From: Pollenia angustigena
Lineage: Eukaryota; Arthropoda; Insecta; Diptera; Polleniidae
Reading direction: 5' to 3'
Assembly: GCA_930367215.1 (NCBI GenBank)
Contig: OV884056.1
Coordinates: 285,120,067 to 285,184,066 of the forward strand
Length of the DNA stretch: 64,000 nucleotides
Both the position numbers and the translations under genes were made by a program. Shown here piece after piece: positions 44,095-55,500 of this stretch. Numbering within the stretch: the first letter of the stretch is position 1; every line of letters starts with the position of its first letter. Below the pieces are notes generated by a model. The model was not told the origin of the DNA. It made no database searches and saw nothing but the letters and a program-made list of their open reading frames with translations.

Positions 44095-45168
44095 ACCACA
44101 ATTAGTTGTGAAGAGGGTATATTAAGTTTGTCATTCCGTGTGAAACTATTTTATTATTCATCTCAGACCCCATAAAGTATATATATTCTGGGTCCTTGAG
44201 TAATTCTAAGTCGATTTAGCCATGTCCGTCTGTCTGTCTGTCTGTTGAAAACACGCTCACTTTCGAACAACTCAAAAGAAATGAACAAACTTGGTGCCAA
44301 ATTGCTTGTAGTTATCCTAAGCAGTTTGGGTTGAAATCGAGCAAAATCGGTTTAGAAGGACCAGAGCTATGAATCAAAATGTGGAACCACCACCTAAAAA
44401 AATTGATAATTTTGTTACAAAATATAACATAAATGCTGGAACAAGGCACGGAATGAGATAAGATTTTGCAAAAATTTGTTTTATTTGCCTGGAAATCACG
44501 CTGTTAAATTTCGTGATGATCCGTCCATAAGCCCATATAAACAATACTCCCGGAAAACAGTTTAGTACGCCTAAAACCGTAAAAAATAACGCTAGCGTAA
44601 CAAAATTTGGTACGTCACAGTTCTTTAGAACTAGAAATAACACTGTGAAATTTCGTGACGATCGGTCAATAATTTACCTTAGGCCCCATATAAACCCTAC
44701 TACCGGAAAACAGTTTAGTACGCCTAAAACCGTAAAAAATAATGCAATCATAACAAATTTTGGCTCGTCATAGAGTTATAGGACTATAAATGACACTGTG
44801 AAATTTCGTGACGATCGGTCCATAATTTACCTTAGGCCCCATATAAACCCTACTACCGGAAAACAGTTTAGTACACCTAAAACCATAACTACTAATGCTA
44901 GCATAACAGAAATTGGTACGCCACAGAGTTATAGGACTATAAATGATACCGTGAAATTTCGTGAAGATCGGTACATCATTTACCCTAGGCCCCATAAAAA
45001 CCCTACTCACGAAAAACAGTTTAGTCGCCTAAAACCAAAATTAATAACAAATCGTCACAGTTTAAGATAATAATAACATCATACAGATATTACTCCTTAA
45101 ACATTCGAACTGTCGGTGGAGGGTATCAAAAATTCGGCATAGCCGAATATAGTACTCTAACTTGTTTT
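44095..45168 (+). repeat. Dispersed repeat family A with four tandem units
   Basis: It runs from TATACCCTCCACCACAATTA to ATAGTACTCTAACTTG. The 3' half holds four units of about 142-153 bp, each starting near GTGAAATTTCGTGACGATCG (44503, 44645, 44798, 44951) and containing GGAAAACAGTTTAGTACGCC. Both ends carry ACCCTCCACC in opposite orientation. Noncoding. It was inserted into the pogo-like element. Confidence 0.75.
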
Positions 45169-45239
45169 TCTTAATTGTATCCATGTATGTATTCGCTAAC
45201 ATGTTAGCTGTTTTTAACATCGCTCCGTTATTCGTGTTA

Positions 45240-45560
45240 TTTGTGAAAGTGAAAAATGTTATTAAAAAACCGAAAGTGTTATCTTTAAACGATAAAGTAA
45301 ATATTCTTGAATTATTGCAAAAAGAAGAAAGAAATTAAGAATAAAAAATAGGAAATAACAAATCGTGTAAAGAAAACTGTTTATGGTACCGGAAAGCGTA
45401 AAACATTAAGTTCTTCTCAGTTTCCGAAAATGGAAAAAATGGTTTCAAATGGTTTCTTAGCATGCGAAATAAAAAATAACCAAGCGGACTGATGCTAAAA
45501 GCAAGTGCTTTAGAAATTCACCAACAAATTAAAGAGAGTTATTGTGATTTAAGCAGAGGT
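45240..45560 (+). pseudogene. pogo/Tigger transposase DNA-binding domain, fossil
   Basis: The forward frame reads KKPKVLSLNDKVNILELLQK, the CENP-B N-terminal helix motif, and then stops. Further pieces, SSSQFPKMEKMVSNGF and GLMLKASALEIHQQI, match the second HTH of pogo transposases in order, but in changed frames with stops between them. The DDE domain is absent or unrecognisable. It lies on the same strand between the element's own terminal repeats. Confidence 0.75.
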
Positions 45561-45961
45561 TTATTGTTCGTCTCCTCATAATTTCCGGATAAAAGCTTTT
45601 TGTGCAGCCACAACTTGTTGATCCGTTTATAGAAAAGTTAAGATCAAAAATGAAGGAACTCTCTTTATGTGCAAATCAGCTTGTAATGGAAGCAGCAGGT
45701 AACCCATACTTTTCATAATTGGAGAAAAGTGCTGAAAGAAAAAATTCTTGTTAAAGCTGATCAAACAAAACAACTTTTAAAAAAAGATGACCGATTTTTC
45801 CTGAGAAATTTTTTATCCCTTATAAACAAAAAAATGTTTCTAATCGTTTTTGTTAATTTTATGTATATTTTTTTTATGGTTTTCATACGAAATTAATTTT
45901 TTAATGTATCATATGCAAAGTCAACTAAATTATTGCACATACATATATTTTTTGTTATTAA

Positions 45962-46099
45962 CTGCCTGTTTTCATAAAACGTTAACTAGTGAGTGAGTGA
46001 GAAATTATATAGAAAACAAAAACAAATTTTCGTTTTTTATTGTTGTTTTCAATGTAATTTCTCACTCACTCACTTGTTTACGTTTTCTAAAAACAGGCC
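45962..46099. repeat. Hairpin MITE with GTGAGTGAGTGAG arms
   Basis: Arms CTGCCTGTTTTCATAAAACG and complement enclose GTGAGTGAGTGAGAAATT and its complement, about 138 bp in all. Nested inside the pogo-like element. Confidence 0.75.
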
Positions 46100-46259
46100 G
46101 TAAAAATGAATAAAATATGTTTTTTAAAATACTTGTCTATTTATTTATTTGAAAATATGGGTGTTATTTTTTTTAAATTTTGGCATTCGATAACGTGAAC
46201 AAACTCGAAAACGTGAAACGCCATGGTAAGAATTAGTTCACGTTATCGCGAGTTGACTG

Positions 46260-47531
46260 TAATAGACAATTTTTAGTCTTTATTTTGTTTTCTGAATTTG
46301 AAACTTTTATTTTTCGAAATTGCTGTGGAAAGTAATAAAAAAAAAAATTGTTTCCTTTGTAATTTACGTGAAAAATTTATACAATTTTTGTAATTCAGAG
46401 AAGTTAATGTATAATTAGAAAAACACATTTTTCCTTGTATTTAATTTTTTTTTTTAATTTTTATTGAAATAAATTTCTTTTTAACTACTACTTCAAGTAC
46501 AAGTACATTTAAAAACATTTAATTAATAATTACTTTTTAAATTATTTTAATCTAATTCAATTCAATTTAATGTTACAGAATTTTAATACGTTTTATTTAT
46601 TTTTCTCTTTTCTTGATTTTATTGTTGTAAAAATTATAATGATAGTATATGTTTGTAGGTATGATTGGCTTAAATTATTATCATATCCTTAATATTGTGT
46701 TTTTTTTTTTGATTAAATTTTATTTATATGTATCTGTCGTATAAACAAAAAAGTGCATAAAAGCTAAAAAATAAAAAAAATAAACTGACAAAAAAAAAAT
46801 TTGAGGCATTTGCTTAATTTTATACTCGCTCGATAAAGATTTAAAAAATAATATTCATCTGTAGCTCGATTGCGTTGCTTCTAAGTCTAATATTTGCTCG
46901 TCATTTGGACAAGTTGCTTCTTGTGAAAATTACTTACATAAGGGCACTCGGTTTTTCTATTATATTTTTTATATTTAAGTTTTCACGTATTTCATAAGGC
47001 TGCCTTTTCTTTATCCAATTTGAATTTTTTATTCAAAAAGTGTTTAATTTGGTTTTTATATAAAGCCAAATATATTCGATAATATTTACAAAAAAAAAAA
47101 AACAAAAAACTAAATAGAAAAAGCCAAATTTGTTATTTTTAATAAAAAAAAATTACAAATAAAACTATTTTAGGCCCATTGTGCTTAAATGTAATGTTAT
47201 TTATATGTAAAAATTAGTTTTTTTAATTTTTTTTTCTTAATTGTAATTTTTTCTTTATTAATGTTTTCTTTTTTAGTTTTATTTAATTTAAAAATTTATT
47301 TTACTTAATAGTTTGTCGGCAGTTAGTATTGATTTCTTGAATATGTATTTAAGTAGTAAATATTTTTGGTTGTTATTCATTTCACACTTTTTTCTTCGTT
47401 TCTTAGAAAAATTTCAAAAGAAATTTCATTTTTTAGTTTTCCTTAAAACTATTAACATTTTACATCAGCAGCATTTTATTCTGTTTGTTGTTCAGATTTT
47501 TTTTTGCTAATCGTTATCCATGCCAGTGAAC
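46260..47531. other. AT-rich spacer, no gene recognised
   Basis: Over 1.2 kb of highly AT-rich DNA with T/A runs. Nothing coding or structured could be supported. Confidence 0.5.
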
Positions 47532-47838
47532 TAGGGCTTCCAATCGGAAAATCCCGATCCCGATTAGGTGAATCCCGAATCTCGGGATTTCTGATTTCCA
47601 ATCCCGGGATTTTCGGGATCCCGATTTTTCTTATATTCTTTATTTTTTACATTTTTTTTAATAACTTGTATAAAGATACGTGTATTTGTGGACAAAAAAA
47701 AGTTTAAAAAACATTTGGATAGATTTGAAATACATAAGGACAATTTTAAATTGTATTTGAACATTTTTTGTATATTTGAACAATTTTAAAATATATTTGA
47801 CAAATTTAAAATATTTGGATAATATCAAAATAGATTTA

Positions 47839-47959
47839 GGCTCGGTTTTTGAGATGTCAGTTAAACTAGGTTTAGTTAATCTGAAAACATATTTGTGCCA
47901 CCATAACAAAGTTTGTATACACAATTTAGACGGAACATCTTAGTTTTGCTTAAAAAGTT
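47839..47959. repeat. MITE family 2, copy 2, interrupted
   Basis: Begins GGCTCGGTTTTTGAGATGTC after TTA and follows copy 1 (41585-41812) closely to TTGCTTAAAA. It is then broken by a family 1 MITE. About ten bp (GTCTTTAATA) resume after 48233. The right terminus was not found. Confidence 0.72.
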
Positions 47960-47960
47960 A

Positions 47961-48230
47961 AGGCCCAACCACAATGTGCTTAAGTTAGCTTAAGCGAATG
48001 AGCGAATAAGTGTAAATTATATGAGGCAAACCATATTGAACTTAAGGTAACTTTTTGCTAAGTTTAATGAAATTGTCATTTGCTTAAGCAAGGTGCGAAT
48101 CTAATCGAACATTCCGTACGGAATCAAATGTTTTTTTATTTTGTTTTTGTTTTGTTAAATACATTTGAGAGACTTTTTGTTAATTTGTGACAGTGGGTTA
48201 AGCAAGGCTATGCATATTACGGTTGAGCCT
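47961..48230. repeat. MITE family 1, copy 3, TTA target
   Basis: Complete copy with ends AGGCCCAACCACAATGTGCT and complement of AGGCTCAACCGTAATATGC, flanked by TTA at 47958-47960 and 48231-48233. The interrupted family 2 sequence gives an approximate empty site, supporting a 3-bp duplication. Confidence 0.82.
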
Positions 48231-48947
48231 TTAGTCTTTAATACAACTCAACTCTAATTCAGTTGAAATTTTGCAGTTTTTGTATTATGGCTTACAACTC
48301 TGTGTTAGTGCAGTTAACAAAAACATTATTTCATAGATATTCCGCACAAGTTTTTTCATATGCGTTTTGACAGCATTTCACGTGAAATGTTGAACAGAGT
48401 ACCAGGCTTTTTGCAATAAGTCGCACAATGGTTTCATTCATTCAAAAAAAAGGTAAACTATCCTATAGGAATAATATAAACAGCATTGTACAATGTTGCC
48501 AACACATTTCACTTTTATTGTTGTGCAATAAAAAGAGCAAGAGTCTTTTAATTGTTGCCAATATATTGTGCCGATATAATTGTACAATCCGTAAAATTTA
48601 ACAATTTTATTGCAAGTGTATGAGCCGCTTTACATTGTCTTTATGAATTTTGATAAATTAATAATTTAAGTTTGTTTTTATCATATTTTTACAAATAAAT
48701 TATATACGTTCATGAAATGTGTATTTTAACTCGAAAATTAAAAAATTAATTTATAAAGTTCAAAATTCTTTTTTTATATTGGGTATACAAAAACATTTAA
48801 AAATCACGAAATATATCGAAAATTTTTTAAAAATCCCGTGAATCCCAGGATTCAAAATATCCCGAAAATCCCGGGATCCCGAAATCGAAATCCCGAAATG
48901 TCCGGGTTTCAGAAAAACCAATCCCGATTGGAAGCCCTACAGTGAAC

Positions 48948-49571
48948 AAATTCTCTTGCGAATAAATTTGTTAACGAAGGAATGAATGACAGATATTTGT
49001 TTATTTAAATAATTGTCTCTTTAGTTCTTATTATTAATTATTTATTTTAATATAGGAACAATACTTAAAATACAAATAAAAAAAAGAACAAAATATGAAT
49101 TAAAAACACATAAAACACTTTAAAATAAGAAGAAAATAAATAATTTATTTATATAAAAAAAAAAAAATTATAATAAATGACAAAAAATTTAAAAAAAAAA
49201 AAATATTTAGCTTAAAAGCTCAATACTAAAAATTTATTAAAATAAACTAAAATTATATCACTTTGTTTGCAAATAAATTGGTTAAAATATATAAACAACA
49301 AACCAAACACATCTGGGTCCAAATTACAATAAACAAAATTTAATCAGTCCCGGATTAAGTTTGCATGTGCAAAATTGCATGATCAACATTTTTTGAACAC
49401 GCAATATTTCCGGCTCATATTGTCCTCAGATGTGTTTATTTTCTTAATAACAATGAGTTTTTTCTATCCAATTTGCAAACATTTGAAAATTTTGAAAACT
49501 TATGTTTAAAAGATCGTTTGTTTTTTATCCTCTTTCAAAGAAAAAAAAAATAATAAATCGTTGGCCATAAT
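48948..49571. other. AT-rich 3' flank of the aminopeptidase gene
   Basis: Nothing coding recognised. Because the gene ends at 49572 on the minus strand, this region holds its 3' UTR and polyadenylation site, but many AATAAA-like words prevent a specific call. Confidence 0.4.
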
Positions 49572-52500
49572 TTAGAATATATTTATTTGGAATTCACGCA
49601 CTATGTCCTCCAAAAAGCCTTTTAGACTATAATAAGAATGAGTACGCCAGTAAATATTATTATTAACTTGTTCCATGGCCAAATCAATGGCTGTAACCAC
49701 TGATTTTAAACCAAACTTTTGTGCTTTATCTCTAAAACGTTCCAATTGTTCTTTGTGATAGTCTTTGCTCATATAAGTGGTTATGGATTTGATCATAGAG
49801 CTCAAAGTAGAAAAGCCATCTCCAAAACTGTAAGTTAAAAAAAATGTACAAACTGATTTTTCTTTGTTTATTTAAAAAATTTTAAGCAAACTTACTATTC
49901 TGCTATGTCTTTAATATTCGTTTGCAAGAAATCGAAAGCAATTTCAAAACCTATGGGATTTTCCGCTACAGCCCTAAAAGCACGACCACCATCTTGTTTT
50001 AATATGCCCGATGTGGGGTTAATGGTCATATTTAAATACCTGTAAGAGATTAATTTATGAGTGGTGAATATATAAACTTCAATTATCAAGTTAAGTTTTG
50101 GCGCAAAGGTGTCCATACGGTTCTATGGTGTAATGGTTAGCACTCTGGACTTTGAATCCAGCGATCCGAGTTCAAATCTCGGTAGAACCTTTATTTTTTT
50201 ATTGAAATGTTTTTATTTTTATACATATATTTACTTTTCAGTGGCTTAATATAAGAAAGGCGTAACTTAATTTTATTTTAAAAGAGGGTTTTTTTATTAA
50301 TTATGGTAGCCAAATGTCAAACGCATCTTTTTTGAAAATTTCAGCGGGCTAAAGTGTACAATTTGTTGTATCTTGCATTAAATCTATTTTTATATCTCAA
50401 ATTTTATGGACTTTATTTAGTTCTCCCCACTATAAAATCAAACAAAAATCCTAGATACGCCTTTTTTTATATTAAGCCATCGATATATATTTTTAAACTT
50501 ACTTCGATAGTAACCAAGGTTTGGTGGTGCAACCCAAGGATGATAAAATTTGCTCTTTTTCCGAGGCACTGGTGGTACGTTTGTATTGTTTGTAGGCGAA
50601 ATACCATTCTTGGAATGAGCCTTCCGCCAAAGCTGTACAATAAATTGTGGGTTTCATATTGGGGGTGATGCTGCAAAGGAATTGAATTTTAGAATTTAGA
50701 ATTGTTACAGACATACATGTGAGTACACCTAGAGAAAAACATGTTTAAATATGTTCGCCTCCAACAAAACTATTTTTAAAGAAAATGTTAACCATATTAT
50801 GTTTAATACAGCCAAATTATTGTCACCTACAACCATATTATGGTTGAATTAGTCCTCCATCAAGAAGCCACAACCATATTATGGTTGCCTCCGAACATGT
50901 TATGGTCAAAAATAACTAAAGCATGTTTAACACTTATAATAGCATGGTTGGTTTTCAACCATAGCATGTTGCTCTTGGAAAAGAGGAAAATACTATAGTT
51001 AATTATTGTCATATTTAAACATAACATGTTTAGAGGCAACCATAATATGGTTGTGGCTTCTTGATGGATGGCTAATTCAACCATAATATGGTTGTAGGTG
51101 ACAATAATATGGTTATTTTAATCATAATACGTTTAAAATTTCCTTTAAAAATATTTTTGTTGTAGGTGAACATATTAAAACATGTTTTTTCTCTGCGTGT
51201 AGGTTTTAAAAAATTAATTTCCTTTTTTTTTTGTGACAAAATAGAATTAAATATTAAATACTCCAATATCCAGTTTGCGCCACTAATTGGGACCGAAGAA
51301 ACGCGATTCAAACTGAAATGACGCAAACCAAGCACTCAATGATTCGCTTCCTTAAAAATAGTTTCCTAGTGAATTTTTATTTATAAAATTTTGAATTCCT
51401 TGAGGTGATTCACATTTGTTTAAATAAAATTTTTTCATCTGCCTGTTACACGATGTCGACAAGAACATTTTTTTTGAATATTTATTTTGAAGTATTTGTT
51501 TTTGCTTTCAATATACCTATTAAATAAACAAAAGAAATATCCCTTTCGACATTGTAAGCCGGGCATAAAATTAAAAATAATTTTGCTTTTACCGAAAATT
51601 TTTAAATTTCAAATTAATAGCCTCTTGTTTATCAAGTTCGATGTGGGCATTTTCACCGAAAATTTCTTTTTTGTAACGTAACGCCAGCAAGCAATTAAGG
51701 CTCAGTTAGGCGAACGTTGCTGAACCGTATCTGTACTGTATCCATCAGCTGTTCGCATTTTGTTATATGAAAACCAATACAAAAGCTTACCGAAATGTAA
51801 TGTACCGTAGTTGCAACGTACCAATCTGTATAAAATAGAATTTCATGCCGTTGTTATTATATTACATTGAATGCGGGTAATTTTGCTCTTTTAGTTTGGT
51901 ACTTTTTTCAGTATATCTATGGAATTGCGTTAAAACAACTTTCAATACAACATATTTCCGAATATACAAATATACATGTGTTTAGATGTTTAAAATAAAC
52001 GAATGCATATGCACATACAATGGAAATGTGAAACATATAAAAGACTTTAAATGGTAACAAAACCTTGTTTGGTGTATGCACATTTACGATATATGTATGC
52101 TAAAATTATTAACAATTTTTACATACACAAAATACTGTTTTAATACCATTTAAATCACGTGGTACATTTTCTGCACAACGGTCACCATTTGAACATTTTT
52201 GATTCCCATCACTGTGTGTTTTGTTTTATGTATACTATTGCTTTTTTTAGTAACAAAAATGGGAAACATTTTTAAACATGGGCCTACAATACAAGCTTAT
52301 TTGTTTGCTGGCGTTAAGTTACAAAAAGGAGACGTTTAGCTGGAAATGCCCATATTAAAAATATTATGAAAATATTTTTTTATTATTTAATTTGTGTTAG
52401 ACTAAATAAAATAATTTGAAATGTTGAATTAAAAATTTAAAAAACGTCTGCGCCCAACGTGGGGCTCGAACCCACGACCCTGAGATTAAGAGTCTCATGC

Positions 52501-55500
52501 TCTACCGACTGAGCTAGCCGGGCATATGCAACTTCGTGGATAAATGCGGCTGTTGTTACAGAATATTGTATATTAGAGTGTCCGCCTGAATATAATTATT
52601 GTTAGGAACAGCGTTGCCATTGTTGGTCTTTTTCGTTAAAATTTTGTCGGATATTTTTCCTTTGGTTGGATGCTTCTAAACTTTATTTAAGAATTTTTGT
52701 ATCTATTTTACAAAACAGAAGGTTTTCTTTAATGTTGATGTAACTATGTATGCGATTATGGTGCCATGTCTTACTTTAAGGTAAATGCTGTTTTAACTTT
52801 TATTCTTATGAAAAACGTTTTATTAAAAAAATATATTTCTTTAAAAATCTTGATCGGATTAGTTACTAACGGCATCATAGATGGCAAAGTTTTTAGCAAT
52901 GAAGTTGATTTAGTTTCTAAAGGCGCCCGTACACGACATGTATTTGTCATCTGACATGTAATTGTTCATGTCTGTCAAAATTGCTGTTTTACATAAGGTT
53001 TATAATATTCGGTCACAAACGTACATGTAATTTGCTTCTGACATTGTCTTTTTTTTCGCATTGTTATTGCAAAAACCAAAGTAGTTCTCGGTTTCAAAAT
53101 AGCTTGCTGCCGCCACGAAAATATTTATTTGCGCCGTAATATAATTTAGCCATCTTAACATTTTTTTCTTTTATTTTAAAGATACCAATTTAGAATTTTA
53201 TAATGAAACGGTTTTTATGTATATATTTACATAAATTCTATTCAATGGTAAGATGAGCATACATATCTTGGTATTGTAAAATATTAACTTCAGCCGGCTA
53301 ATGATTCCGTCAATAGTTGACGCCGCTGCCAGTTTCTTCCCGGCATAGATTTCTGATGTCAGATGGTTTGTCAGAAGAAAATAGAGCACGCTCTAATTGA
53401 AATTTTGTCAGATGACTTTGCGTCTGACTTTTACAGAAGCAAAGTTAAAGAGGTAACACACGACATGTATGTGTTTTGCAGTGGGAAATTTGACATGTCA
53501 GATGACAAAAACATGTCGTCTATACGCTCCTTAAAAAGCTGTTTGTTAGGATTTTTACAGGTTTTATAGACAAATTTGGTTGGGTAGAAAATTTTTCAGT
53601 GGCAGCGCTGGTTAGCATATGTGGTGAAATTGTAAAATGGTGAATTTATTGAGTACAACTACTTAACAGGGTGATTCATATTAAAGTAAATTCGAATTTA
53701 TTAATGGTGAGTTTGTTAAGTTTACTTTTATGTTTTATGGTTAAATTGTAAAAAATTGAATTTTTTTAGTACCGCTACTTTACAGGTTCATTCATATGAA
53801 AAGCTAAATAGTGCCCATTTACTATTACAGTAATTTTGGCTTAACTGCACAATCTCTTTTGCAAGATTTTTTGTGCAGATAAATCAAAAATGCTGTTATT
53901 TTAAATCTATTTATCTGCCTTATTGTGCAGGTATACAATTGTGGTTCCCTGCATAAAAGTGCAGCTACAGTAAAGTGTTCAAAGGAAGAGTTAAAAGCGT
54001 TTTTTTAAATGAATTGATATATTTTAAAAATTGGATATTTATATGAAAAAAGTGGCCACCATATTTTGTTCATGTGTGCAGCTAATTTTGATGTTTCATA
54101 TGAAAATTTTTTTAAAGCTGCACAAAAATATGATAACTGTGCAGGTATACAAAAGGCACGCAAACAAGGATTTTAAAGAATAATTACAGAAAGTATGTAG
54201 TATCTTGCAGCTAACTTTGATTTTTTGTATGAAAATAATTTTAAAATGCCAAAAATGTTGGGCATGTTTTTAGGGGGTAAATCAACAACTTTTTTTTTTT
54301 TAATTGGTCTAATGTACATTAGGGCCATAGCTTTTTCACACTTTTGCGAATATCAAAAACGGCATAGTAAAGTCGTGTAGAACATTAAAAGTTATTAATA
54401 AAAAATGTGATAATTTTTTCGAATTGTTAAAAAAGTTCACGCAGGGATCGGGTTGAAGTTTGAAAACAATCATTTTTATCTCACGGAAATTTTAAAAAAT
54501 ATACACCTGATATTTGTATATATTCCTAACGTATCACTTAAATGCCATTTTGGAATTTATCCATAGCTTTAGATTTAAAAATGTTCCTACGGCTTACAAT
54601 TCATCGCAGTTCAAAATTTCTTGTAAGGTTTTAGAAATTTGATTCCCTGCGTGAGGTTTTTTTTCGCAAAACGACGGGAGACAGGTGTTTTCATTACTAA
54701 AACATTCTTGGCCACTCCGTGGTACTATGCCAAAAATTTGCTTATAGCCCTGACGTACATACATACATAGAATTGGTGAAATTGGTCATAAGTTTCTTAA
54801 TGTTAAAGTTAAATTAAAAAGCCTAAGGTCGCAACATATCTGGGGTCTTCGGCAAGTCAATTTCAAAATATTATAATGATGAAGAATATATAAAGTTTGT
54901 TTTAATTCCATTAGAACTTAAGTAAGGATCAGCTGTTAAACAAACTGCCATACTGCGCTCCCTCTGTGACATTTATGATCAGTTATACTCTGACAAATCA
55001 ATATGAATAATTTCAAGCTTTTCAGAACGCTACCAAGTTATGGCCATCTTTTGTCACTATTTTAAAAAGTTTTGTGCATATAAAACTTGCCCTGTTTATA
55101 AGCAACTCTTTAATAATTTCAATACTTACGGATTTGATTTTGGATCAGCCATCCATTCTCTATACTTAATATGAGCAGCCGTGTAGCAACGATCATATTT
55201 AAATTTACAAGCCAGTTTAGCGACCAAAGCTCGGTGTTGTAATTGTATATGACTTTCATTATCGGGTTCTTGTAGGCCATAACGATCAAAAGCAGGCCTT
55301 ACCAAGAATTTCATAAAGGCCTATAAGAAAAAATTTCGACTCTTCAAATAATATTTTCAATTCATCAAACTTACCCTAAATGTTTCATAAGCTGGTTCAC
55401 GATTTAACATGTGTATCAAATAGTTTAAGCCCTGTTGAGCGGATGACCACAATAGTTCATCATCGGTGGCAGTGAAAATTTCCATTAGGAAAGTCAAAGG

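Larger units (their letters stand above)
43865..46259. mobile_element. pogo/Tigger-like element with nested repeats
   Basis: Termini CAGTGAACTCGCGAAAACGT and complement CAGTCAACTCGCGATAACGT are flanked by TA (43863-43864 and 46260-46261). Inside are a transposase fossil (45240-45560), a family A repeat (44095-45168) and a hairpin MITE (45962-46099), all apparently within one old element. The catalytic domain is not recognisable. Confidence 0.85.
47532..48939. mobile_element. hAT element with perfect 8-bp target duplication and nested MITEs
   Basis: The inverted termini TAGGGCTTCCAATCGG and CCGATTGGAAGCCCTA are flanked by the perfect duplication CAGTGAAC (47524-47531, 48940-48947). Many ATCCCGGGAT/CGGGATCCCG words crowd both subterminal regions. 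No transposase is left. Family 2 (from 47839) and within it family 1 (47961-48230) are nested inside, so this is the oldest of three insertions. Confidence 0.9.

Noticed and set aside
49803..49805. Apparent start codon of the last aminopeptidase exon
   Set aside because: The codon is TTG within an exon continuous with the upstream coding sequence.
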